From: JBEKTY01 sp049515555
GTDB lineage: Bacteria > Planctomycetota > Planctomycetia > Pirellulales > Thermoguttaceae
Direction: 5' to 3'
DNA: 47,818 bases
NCBI GenBank assembly: GCA_049515555.1
Contig: JBEKTY010000045.1
Coordinates: 1-47,818 of the forward strand
Translations under genes and position numbers: made by a program
Notes under the pieces: generated by a model
What the model saw: the letters and a program-made list of their open reading frames with translations, nothing else
Databases searched by the model: none
Told to the model about the DNA's origin: nothing
Shown here: one piece after another, positions 28,501 through 35,623 of the stretch
Numbering within the stretch: the stretch's first letter is position 1
How the letters are laid out: each line of letters begins with the position of its first letter

Positions 28501-28787
28501 GCCGACGCCCCGCGCGCGGCTTGGGCGTCGCCCTTGCTACTGGCCCGCTCGATGGCCGCGGCCTGCTGCTCGCACGCCGTCACCTGAGCGAGGAACTCCG
28601 CGCCGCGGGCGTAGCGATTGCCGAAGGTGTGGACCAGGTCGTCGATGGCCCGCCGCAGGGCCTCGACGTTGGCGCGCTTGAGATCCGGCGGCGGATCGGC
28701 GGCCGCTGACGGGCTGCTCCCAGCCGCTACCGTCAAACAGCCCGCAAGAACGGCTTTCCAAAGTTTCGTACCGGACAGTCGTGACAT
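25569..28787 (-). CDS. HzsA-like dihaem cytochrome fused to a formylglycine-generating-enzyme-like domain
   Basis: 1072 residues, signal peptide 1-30. About 35-110 helical; 110-420 a PD40-type propeller (ACYLPDGRIIFCSTRCFQGVPCVGG, GRVLYTRWEYSDTP); 420-780 the hydrazine synthase alpha-like part with KVDLDSTQAVVHISDIYYGRGL, RIWGTVPVEADGSASFRVPA, haems CVGCH (576-580) and CVGCH (626-630) and LITWIDLNVPDHGTW. From about 815 a SUMF1/FGE-sulfatase domain: LVLIPGGEFVMGD, YMSRTEITNAQFAAFD, PVVRVTWQEAREFCRWL, LPTESQWEWAARAG, GNAAEWTRSTY, VVRGGSWYDRP. The FGE copper-binding cysteine pair is not evident, so this half is probably a non-catalytic, binding-type domain. The gene is 90 bases ahead of the peroxidase gene on the same strand. 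Exported redox protein of unknown substrate. Confidence 0.85.
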   Translation of the reverse strand: MSRLSGTKLWKAVLAGCLTVAAGSSPSAAADPPPDLKRANVEALRRAIDDLVHTFGNRYARGAEFLAQVTACEQQAAAIERASSKGDAQAARGASALAEKIERLRREALPANPLLDFDKLLLVRRGESNLGLPQNWQGNCSLPSFSYDNEIAVLSPARPGGRLTTLFRPDHKAFVGDIRLHYDAQRMLVSMPGAKRRWQVFELGVDGQKLRQVSTDEPAEVDNYDACYLPDGRIIFCSTRCFQGVPCVGGSDQVANLCIMDADGGNVRQLCFDQDHNWYPAVLNNGRVLYTRWEYSDTPHYFTRLLFSMNPDGTNQMEYYGSNSYWPNSTFYARPVPGHPTKVSAVISGHHGVPRMGELVIFDPALGRHEEEGAVQRIPGYGRKVQPVINDGLVEGSWPKFLHPFPLSEKYLLVSCKPTPQARWGIYLVDVFDNFVLLAEAPGHALLEPVPLRKTPAPPVIPDKVDLDSTQAVVHISDIYYGRGLHNVPRGTVKKLRLYEPHFAYPGMGGHISMGIDGPWDGRRIWGTVPVEADGSASFRVPANTPLSVQPLDEDGRALAVMRSWFTAMPGEVVSCVGCHDSQNHTPPHKPSLAMLRKPSALAPWYGPPRGFSFKREVQPVLDKYCVGCHDGRQSSPPDLRVAGAARFGNFTPSYVALHPFVRRPGPESDYHLQKPMEWHTSTSELVQMLEKGHYQVKLDAEGWDRLITWIDLNVPDHGTWREQHGPSPMMQYRLAAHTKYANRPEDPEAVPDDAAAKTPVKFVAPPPVARPDVKPPAVAGWPFDAAEARRRQKALKLPAALKLPLAAGRQIELVLIPGGEFVMGDPAGAADERPATGVKVARPFYMSRTEITNAQFAAFDAVHDSAVISMTSKDQGNRGHEINGPEQPVVRVTWQEAREFCRWLSSRSGRRADLPTESQWEWAARAGTSTATYYGDVTANFGRFANLADSSLGQMARNDSPHWHPRIETVNDGAMVTSNVGRYQPNAWGLCDMIGNAAEWTRSTYGPHPGQAGDGHEDPARAGQKVVRGGSWYDRPQRATASFRVHYQPWQAVYNVGFRVIVEVNEELAKQ

Positions 28788-28838
28788 GGATCATACCTTT
28801 CCTGCAAAGCGAGCCGCCAACCGGCTCCCCCCGTGCGG

Positions 28839-30053
28839 TCACTCGCTCCATTTCACCCCGATGCCCGGGTTGAACCACCCGGCGATGCCGCCGATCTGGG
28901 CCTCGGCGGCGGTGCCGTCATGGATATAGACCTGGTAGCGGGCCGTGAGCGTCTGGCCGGCCTTGACCGTCAGCGGCGCGTCGTAAAGGAAGTCCAGGTT
29001 GAGGCCCTTGACGCCCCGCGAGTAGCACAGCCGGCTCTTGGCGGTCGAGGGATGAATGGCCACGGCCGCCCCGACGGGTTTGGCCTCGACCAGACCCGTC
29101 TCGTCGATCCAGCGGCTCAGCGGCGGTTCCTCCGGGGGCGGGTCGAAACGATGGTCCACGTCGCGGTGCGGCTTCCCGTCGTCGTAGCTGAACACCAAGT
29201 CGGGCCGGTTGAACGCCGCCGCCCCGCGGAGTTGCAGGCAGCTATAGAAATTCGGGCCCAGCACGACGTCGCCCCCCAGCGCCGTGATGCGGTACTCGAC
29301 GTCCAGTACGTTCACCCGCGGGCTCACTCGGGCGGCGCGTGCAATCACGTCCTGCTCCAGCACAGCCCGGGCGCCGATCATAAAGTCGTGGCTGACCGCG
29401 ATGGCCGCACAGACGGGCCCGCCCCGGGCATAAAGGACTTTGCCGGGGGCCACCTTGGCGGCCGGGTCGCCGTGCCAGAAGTTGCCCTTCAGCCGCTGAG
29501 CGTTGCCGCTCCACGTCACTTCGGTGAACGACAGGAACAGGCCGCGGTGGTGCAGGTGATCCGGGGGAGCGTCGTCGCTGACCGTGACGCCGGCGGGCGT
29601 AACCAGCGGATGGAAGAAATTGGCCCGGTTGAACGCCGGCTGGGCCGCCAGCTCGCGGATACCGGCGTGATAGACGGCCATCGGCTGCGGGCCGTCGCCG
29701 AGCGTGACGGTCCGGTTGCCCTCCCGGGAAGCCGCGTAGGGGCCGGCCGTCTCCGGCGCGGCGATCTTTCCCACGCGGAGCGTCTGGCCCAAGCCGGCCG
29801 GCCGGACCAGCACGAGCTCGAGCCGCTCGCCGTCCAGGCCGGCCAGCTCCACCTGGGCCCGGACTTCGCGTCCCTTCTCGTCGGTCAGGACCACCGCCTG
29901 GCCGGGCTGGGCCGCCAGGGCCCCGGCCGGCGCCGGGATCCGCAGCAGCGCGCCCACGTCGGCGCCGACGTCACACAATTCGATGGTTGCGGCCTGCGCA
30001 CCCGCGGCCGCCAGCCAACCCGCCGTCCACAGAGTCACTGTCAATCGTCTCAT
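28839..30053 (-). CDS. DUF6807 / PmoA-like secreted protein
   Basis: 404 residues. Signal peptide MRRLTVTLWTAGWLAAAGAQA. Family pattern: HPLVTPAGVTVSDDAPPDHLHHRGLFLSF with the conserved Asp-His-x-His-His cluster, the YNFDxxH-like beta-rich body, and NLDFLYDAPLTVKAGQTLTARYQVYIHDG at the end. The family (annotated as PmoA or DUF6807) is common in planctomycetes and Verrucomicrobia near Gfo/Idh/MocA oxidoreductases, as here; it is not a methane monooxygenase subunit and its function is not established. The frame is open 55 codons further up, but that part is translated from a CCCTCTCCC repeat; the ATG at 30053 begins the signal peptide. Confidence 0.78.
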   Translation of the reverse strand: MRRLTVTLWTAGWLAAAGAQAATIELCDVGADVGALLRIPAPAGALAAQPGQAVVLTDEKGREVRAQVELAGLDGERLELVLVRPAGLGQTLRVGKIAAPETAGPYAASREGNRTVTLGDGPQPMAVYHAGIRELAAQPAFNRANFFHPLVTPAGVTVSDDAPPDHLHHRGLFLSFTEVTWSGNAQRLKGNFWHGDPAAKVAPGKVLYARGGPVCAAIAVSHDFMIGARAVLEQDVIARAARVSPRVNVLDVEYRITALGGDVVLGPNFYSCLQLRGAAAFNRPDLVFSYDDGKPHRDVDHRFDPPPEEPPLSRWIDETGLVEAKPVGAAVAIHPSTAKSRLCYSRGVKGLNLDFLYDAPLTVKAGQTLTARYQVYIHDGTAAEAQIGGIAGWFNPGIGVKWSE

Positions 30054-30067
30054 CGTAAGTCCTCTCA

Positions 30068-30135
30068 AAGCCCTCACCCCCTGCCCCTCTCCCAAAGGGC
30101 GAGGGGAGATTGGCGGCCCCTCTCCCAAAGGGAGA
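30068..30135. repeat. CCCTCTCCCAAAGGG-type repeat between two genes
   Basis: Two tandem units CCCCTCTCCCAAAGGGCGAG and CCCCTCTCCCAAAGGGAGAG, the first preceded by CCCTCACCCCCTG. A subfamily of the CCCTCTCCCTCCGGGAGAGGG repeat. Sits in the 106-base gap between the oxidoreductase gene and the DUF6807 gene. Confidence 0.7.
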
Positions 30136-30159
30136 GGGGAGTAGTTTGTAAAAGTCGAA

Positions 30160-31479
30160 TCAGATGCCGAATCCGTCGCGATAATGTTTGCGGACGATGG
30201 CGTCGGCCTCGGGCGCATTGACCGCCCGCATGGCGGCGCCGTCCCACTCGATCCGTTTTTGCAGCCGCGCGGCCAGGTTGCCGACCAGCAGGGCCTCGGT
30301 GAAGGGGCCCGAGTAGGCGAAGCCGGCCTTGGCGTCCTCGGGTTTGCCCTGCTTGCAGGCCTCGATCCATTCGGCGCGATGGCCGATGGAGCGCGGAATG
30401 GTCTTGGGCGGCCGGTGGAACGCCTGCATCTTGCTCTCGGGGACCAGTCGCGGCGGCCCGGACCAACCGCCGCAGAGCATCGTGCCCCGGTCGCCCACGA
30501 AATAAATGCCGTTATCCTCCAGGCGGCGGCCCGGCTCGAGCCCGGCCGGGCGGGGCGGCATCTTCCCGCCGTCGTACCAGGTCAACTTCACGGCCGGACG
30601 ATCTCCCTTCGCGGCGAACTCGTAAGTCAGGATCTGCCAGGCCGGGTACGACTCCTTTTTCAGCGGGCTGGTCTGCGGCTCGACCGCCGCCGGCGCGCCG
30701 AGATCGAGGGCGTAGAAGGCCGGGTCCATGTTGTGAATGGCCATGTCGCCCAGCGCCCCCGTGCCGAAATCGAACCAGCCGCGCCAGGCCACGGGCACGT
30801 ACAGCGGATGATACGGCCGCTCCGGAGCGGCGCCGAGCCAAAGGTTCCAGTCCAGCTCCGGGGGCACGGGTGGACGGTCGGTGGGCCGCTCGCGATCCTG
30901 TTTCCACCAGTTGCCCGGCCGGTCGCTCCAGCAGTGGATCTCGCGGACCGGGCCGATGGCCCCGGCCTCGAGCCACTCGCGGGTCAAGCGCAAGCCTTCG
31001 CCGCCGTGGCCGTTGTTGCCCATCTGCGTCACCAGGCCGGTTTCCTTGGCCACGCGGGTCATGACGCGGGCCTCCTCGATGCTATGGGCCATGGGTTTCT
31101 CGACGTAAACGTGTTTGCCCGCCCGCAGCGCGGCCACCGTGATGGGCGCGTGCATGTGGTCCGGCGTGGCAATCATCACCGCGTCGAGGTCCTTGCGCTT
31201 CTCCAGCAGCAGGCGGTAGTCCTTGAAGACCTCGGCCTTGGGATAGGTCTGGAAGGTGTGGGCGGCATACTTCCCATCGACGTCGCACAGGGCGACGATG
31301 TTCTCGCCGGCCATTTCTCGCAGATCGCCCGCCCCTTGGCCGCCCACGCCGATGCCCGCCAGGTTGAGTTTCTCGCTCGGCGCCTTGCGGCCTGGACCGC
31401 CGAGCACGCACCGCGGGACGAGATGGAAGCTGAAAGCGGCCGCAGCGGCCGTGGCCAGCAAACGACGACGGTGAATCAT
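30160..31479 (-). CDS. Tat-exported Gfo/Idh/MocA family oxidoreductase
   Basis: 439 residues. Twin-arginine signal MIHRRRLLATAAAAAFSFHLV. Rossmann motif LAGIGVGGQGAGDL, nucleotide-binding VALCDVDGKYA, ATPDHMHAPITVAALRAGKHVYVEKPMAHSIEEA (EKP motif intact), then the GFO_IDH_MocA C-terminal domain with LGDMAIHNMDPAFYAL. Acts on an unknown sugar derivative. The frame is open 69 codons upstream, but the signal peptide fixes the ATG at 31479. First gene of the minus-strand series 31479-23586. Divergent from the beta-helix gene at 31760. Confidence 0.9.
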   Translation of the reverse strand: MIHRRRLLATAAAAAFSFHLVPRCVLGGPGRKAPSEKLNLAGIGVGGQGAGDLREMAGENIVALCDVDGKYAAHTFQTYPKAEVFKDYRLLLEKRKDLDAVMIATPDHMHAPITVAALRAGKHVYVEKPMAHSIEEARVMTRVAKETGLVTQMGNNGHGGEGLRLTREWLEAGAIGPVREIHCWSDRPGNWWKQDRERPTDRPPVPPELDWNLWLGAAPERPYHPLYVPVAWRGWFDFGTGALGDMAIHNMDPAFYALDLGAPAAVEPQTSPLKKESYPAWQILTYEFAAKGDRPAVKLTWYDGGKMPPRPAGLEPGRRLEDNGIYFVGDRGTMLCGGWSGPPRLVPESKMQAFHRPPKTIPRSIGHRAEWIEACKQGKPEDAKAGFAYSGPFTEALLVGNLAARLQKRIEWDGAAMRAVNAPEADAIVRKHYRDGFGI

Positions 31480-31759
31480 GGGCCAGGGTTCCTTGAACGG
31501 CGGTTTGGGCTTCGCGGCCGTAGACCGGCGGCCTGAAGGGAAGTGCGACGCTCCATACCAGGGAGGGCAGGTTTCGTACCGGTGGGAAACGCATTGCGGA
31601 GTGTAATCGTATCCACGATGGTAACATGGCGCGATCCGGGAAGCAAGCCCCGCAAGGTCAACCCAAATCCCGCAACTCCTTGACAAGCCCCGGGCACGGA
31701 ACTACTGATATGGAAACGAGAAACACCGGCTGGCATGCCGGAAAAGGAGAAACGTTCTG

Positions 31760-34700
31760 ATGCTCAACCGGAAATGGCTTTTGGCCGTGGTGCTTTCGGC
31801 CTGGTTCTGTGCCGAGGCCCAAGGGTTCGATCTGGCCGCGGAGTTGGCGCGGGCCAAGCCCGGCGCGGTCGTCGCTCTGCCCGCCGGAACGTTCGCCGCC
31901 GGCATCGAGGTGCCGGCGGGCGTGACGCTCCGCGGCGCCGGCTATCGGAAGACCGTCCTGGAGGCCCGCGGCGCGGCGGTGGCTGTGGCCCTGACGGGCA
32001 ACGGCGCACGGCTGGAAGACCTGACCATACGGAGCACGGGCACGGGCGTGAACACTTTCCTGACCGGGGAGGCCGCTGTCCGCCGAGTGATGATCATCGG
32101 CGGGGCCGTGGGTATCCGCGCCCAATGCACAACGGCTACGGTCATCGAGAACACCATCGTCTCGGGCGCCCTGGTGGGCATCTCGCTCAACCACGTCACC
32201 GAGTGCAAGGTGGCCAACTGCACGATCGCCACGGCCGACGCCTGCGGGCTGAGCGTCTCCGACTCGGACGATACGGCGGTGTTCAACAACCTGGTGGTCG
32301 ACGCGGGCACGGGCGTGGTCGTGGGGGGCACGAACCGCCGCTTGTCGCTGGATTACAATCTGTACCTGGCCCTGGCCACCGGCAAGATCGAGGGCCAGTT
32401 GCAGCGTCCCACGCTGCCCACGTGGCGCGACGTTTCCGGCGGGCTGGACGCGCACAGCGTGCAGCTCGAGGTGAAGTTCGCCGATGCGGCCCGCTACGAT
32501 TTCCATCCCGTGTCGACGCTTCGCTGGAACCCGGCGCGGGCGACGACGGCCGACTGGGGCGTGGCCGAGCTGGCCGGCCGCAAGGCGCCCACCCTGGACA
32601 TGGACGGCCGGCCGCGCTGCGGGCCGCCCGACGTCGGCGCCCTGGAGACGCCCGATCGAACCGACCTATCGGCCGACGGCCGCTTCACCGTCGCTGCGGA
32701 CGACGGCCTGAAGAGCGCCGGACTGTTCACGCCGGACGACAAGCTGGTTTGCTACCTGTTCCAGGGCTTGCCCCTGCGGCGCGGGACGTACGACTTCGCC
32801 CTGCCCGGCAGCGACCTGTTCGGCCGGCCGATCCCGCCGGGCAAGTACCAACTGCGGGTCGTCGAGAGTGCGGCCGATTGGGTCTACCGGGGCATGGTCC
32901 TCAACGCCGGGATCGACAACACGCCCGCCGGCGCCGACAGCGTGCACGTCACGCGGCTGGCCTACAACCGCGACGGCCGCTTGCTGACCGCTTCCGGTTG
33001 GAGCGAACGGCAGATCAACCTGCGGCTGGGCGATCCGGCCACCGGCAAGCCCGCCTGGGTCCTCGGCGGCTCGGACGAAAGCACCGGCCTGTGCCTGGAC
33101 GGCGCGGGCAAGGTCCTCCTGATTCGCCACGCCGGCGACAAGACGTTCAACCTGACCCGCATCGACCCGGCCACCGGCATTCCCATGCCCTGGCCCGACG
33201 GGCGATTGTGCGTCGACATTCGCGGCAAGTTCAAGAGCCACTGGCTGGGCGGCATGGCCGAGCTGGAGGGCAAGCTGTTCGTGGCCGACACCGAGGCCGA
33301 CCTCGTCCTGGTCGACGGGGCCGGCGGGCTGATGTTCGACTCCTCGATCCGCGTGGCCAAGCCGATTTCGCTCGTGGCCGACCGCAAGCGGAAATGGCTG
33401 TGGCTCATCAGCAGCCAGGAAAAGATCGTGGCCCTGGACGCCGGCGGCCGGACGGTCTGCCAATGGGGCGGCGTCAGCGACCCGCTGGCCTTGAGCGTGG
33501 CCGGCGAGCGGCTGGCCGTGGCCTCGGGCGCGACGGGCAAGATCCACGTTTTCGATCTGCACGATCCGCAGCGGCCGGCCTTGCTGCGGACCTTGGGCCG
33601 CGGCGACGGCCCCTTCGGCCGCTGGCTGCCGGACCGCTTCCATTTCCAGGCCCATCCGCTCAACGTCAACCACGCCAACGTCTGGCTGGCGCTGGACGAC
33701 GACGGCTCGCTGGCCCTCCGCGACGCCTCGGGCCGCGTGGTCACCTTCGGACCCGACGGCCGGCTGCTGCACGACGGAGTGGCCCAGTGGGGCAACGACC
33801 CGCAGATCGTGCGCTTCGCGGGCGATCGCCGGCTGCGGATATTCGACACCTCGGGTTGCGTCTCGTACTTCATCGATCCGGCCAGCGGCCGCTGGGAGCC
33901 CGACACGTACTGGGGCCTGCCGCCCATGACGCAACCCTCGGTCCAGGGCTTCTTCAGCGCCGGCGGACACAACTTCGGTGTTTTCAAGTGTCAGAACCCC
34001 GCACATAGCGGCGAAGAATGGGTGCTGATCGCCAATTTCGATCAGCCGGTCGCCCGGGCCGTGGCCCTCTACAAGCGTAACCCGAAGGGCGGCTATCTCC
34101 TGTGCAAAGACACCAACCACGACGGCTGGATCGACGACCGCGACGCGCCGGGCCAACCCCTGCTGGGCACCGACGGCAAGCCGGTCCTCGAATCGCTCTC
34201 CGGCCGATTCATGTTCGTCAACCCCGACGGGACTATCGTCCACTCCGGCCACCAGATCGTTTTTCGCTGGAAGCTCAAGGGGCTCGACGCCGAGGGCGTA
34301 CCGGTCTACGAATTCGGCCAGGACCGTATCCTGGCGGCCAAAGACCCCATGGTGCCCAGCCCGTACTTCGCCGGCAAGACGGAAGACCTGCGCTCGGCGT
34401 CGGCGGCCAAGCTAGCGCCCGACGGGAGCGTGTCGGCCGGCATCAACCTCCGCCAGACGCCCAACGGCATGGGCCTGAGCAACAGCGGCGCCACGGACCT
34501 CGCCCGCTGGAACCCCGACGGCAGCCTGCGCTGGCTCCGCACGATGAACGACTACGATCCGATTCAGGGCGTCGAGCCGCTGCCGGGCGTGCTGGTTTCG
34601 AGCTGGGGGCACCAGGCCGAGTACATGGCCCTGGACGACGACGGGCTGGAGCTGGGCCGTTTCGGCTTCCCGGCCGCCGTCCACTGGAGCGGTTATTGGG

Positions 34701-35620
34701 TCGACCACCCGCAGCAGTGGGCGGCCGTGCCGACCGACGACGGCCAGGTGCAGATCGTCATCGGCGATTACATGACCAACTGCCACCACTGGCTGACCCT
34801 GCGCGGGACGGGCGACGTGCACAAAAGCCGGCTGCCGCTGGCCATCGACGCGGCCAAGGCCCGGCAGTTGGCGTCGCGGCCGGCGGCGCTGCACCAGCCG
34901 CTGGGCCGGGCCCGCTCGCCCGAGATCGTCATCAAGCGGCTGCCGGGGGCACTGGCCGTCGACGGCGACATGTCGAAATGGCGGCGGCTGGGGTTCCCGC
35001 CGCAGGTCCTGATGACGCCCCAGAACAGTTTCGGCAAGATCGACGGCCCGGCCGATTGCAGCGGCGTGATCCGGCTGGGCTACCACGGCCGCGACCTGTA
35101 CGCGGCGGTGATCGTCTTCGACAACGTGGTCAGTTTCCACCAGCCGGCGGCCCGCTTCTACAAGGGCGACAGCCTCCAGTTCTGCATCAACGGTTTCCTG
35201 AGCGGCTTCGGGTTCAGCGTGGCGCAGACGACCGACAAGGGGGCCATGTTCCTCCGCAACCGGTTCTTCTTCCAGAAGATGGACCTCGACCTGGACCCGG
35301 CCAAGGCGCCGCGGGTCATCCGCAAGTTCGACTCCGCCCGCGACATTCCCGAGCGCCAATATATCGAGAGCATCTACGGCGTCGACCTGTCGCAGAGCCC
35401 CGGCTACGTGATCGAGTTCAAGCTGCCGCTGGATGAATCGACCTACCAGGGCGACGAGAAGATCGTCCCGCCGGTGCAGTCGGGCAAGTGGTTCTGGCTG
35501 GGCTTCATGCTCAACGACAACGACACGCCGGGCACCGACGTGCAGAACTTCATCGCCTGGCCGGCCACGTTCAACGTTTTCAACCCGCCCGAGGCCGGCG
35601 CGCGGGCATTTTTCGAGTAA
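31760..35620 (+). CDS. Giant secreted protein: beta-helix, propeller, EF-hand and CBM9-like domain
   Basis: 1286 residues. Signal peptide MLNRKWLLAVVLSAWFCAEA. About 25-240: right-handed parallel beta-helix (pectate-lyase-like coils: GVTLRGAGYRKTVLEARGAA, VIENTIVSGALVGISLNHVT, CKVANCTIATADACGLSVSD). About 300-1000: beta-propeller-like repeats (LAYNRDGRLLTASGWSERQI, GGLMFDSSIRVAKPISLVAD). At 784-795 a complete EF-hand loop DTNHDGWIDDRD with Asp784, Asn786, Asp788, Asp792, Asp795. About 1045-1286: CBM9-like sandwich (LPGALAVDGDMSKWRRLGFP; GYHGRDLYAAVIVFDNVV; FYKGDSLQFCIN). Probably binds or cleaves a polysaccharide outside the cell; no catalytic residues identified. AAGGAGAAACG precedes the ATG. 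Convergent with the next gene, only 3 bases apart. Confidence 0.72.
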   Translation: MLNRKWLLAVVLSAWFCAEAQGFDLAAELARAKPGAVVALPAGTFAAGIEVPAGVTLRGAGYRKTVLEARGAAVAVALTGNGARLEDLTIRSTGTGVNTFLTGEAAVRRVMIIGGAVGIRAQCTTATVIENTIVSGALVGISLNHVTECKVANCTIATADACGLSVSDSDDTAVFNNLVVDAGTGVVVGGTNRRLSLDYNLYLALATGKIEGQLQRPTLPTWRDVSGGLDAHSVQLEVKFADAARYDFHPVSTLRWNPARATTADWGVAELAGRKAPTLDMDGRPRCGPPDVGALETPDRTDLSADGRFTVAADDGLKSAGLFTPDDKLVCYLFQGLPLRRGTYDFALPGSDLFGRPIPPGKYQLRVVESAADWVYRGMVLNAGIDNTPAGADSVHVTRLAYNRDGRLLTASGWSERQINLRLGDPATGKPAWVLGGSDESTGLCLDGAGKVLLIRHAGDKTFNLTRIDPATGIPMPWPDGRLCVDIRGKFKSHWLGGMAELEGKLFVADTEADLVLVDGAGGLMFDSSIRVAKPISLVADRKRKWLWLISSQEKIVALDAGGRTVCQWGGVSDPLALSVAGERLAVASGATGKIHVFDLHDPQRPALLRTLGRGDGPFGRWLPDRFHFQAHPLNVNHANVWLALDDDGSLALRDASGRVVTFGPDGRLLHDGVAQWGNDPQIVRFAGDRRLRIFDTSGCVSYFIDPASGRWEPDTYWGLPPMTQPSVQGFFSAGGHNFGVFKCQNPAHSGEEWVLIANFDQPVARAVALYKRNPKGGYLLCKDTNHDGWIDDRDAPGQPLLGTDGKPVLESLSGRFMFVNPDGTIVHSGHQIVFRWKLKGLDAEGVPVYEFGQDRILAAKDPMVPSPYFAGKTEDLRSASAAKLAPDGSVSAGINLRQTPNGMGLSNSGATDLARWNPDGSLRWLRTMNDYDPIQGVEPLPGVLVSSWGHQAEYMALDDDGLELGRFGFPAAVHWSGYWVDHPQQWAAVPTDDGQVQIVIGDYMTNCHHWLTLRGTGDVHKSRLPLAIDAAKARQLASRPAALHQPLGRARSPEIVIKRLPGALAVDGDMSKWRRLGFPPQVLMTPQNSFGKIDGPADCSGVIRLGYHGRDLYAAVIVFDNVVSFHQPAARFYKGDSLQFCINGFLSGFGFSVAQTTDKGAMFLRNRFFFQKMDLDLDPAKAPRVIRKFDSARDIPERQYIESIYGVDLSQSPGYVIEFKLPLDESTYQGDEKIVPPVQSGKWFWLGFMLNDNDTPGTDVQNFIAWPATFNVFNPPEAGARAFFE

Positions 35621-35623
35621 GCA

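Noticed and set aside
18100..28787. A true hydrazine synthase or anammox gene set
   Set aside because: The beta and gamma subunits, hydrazine dehydrogenase and the anammox haem patterns are missing; HzsA-like proteins are frequent in ordinary planctomycetes.
28839..30053. A methane monooxygenase subunit (because of the PmoA name of the family)
   Set aside because: The protein is soluble with a signal peptide and has no membrane helices; the family label is historical.
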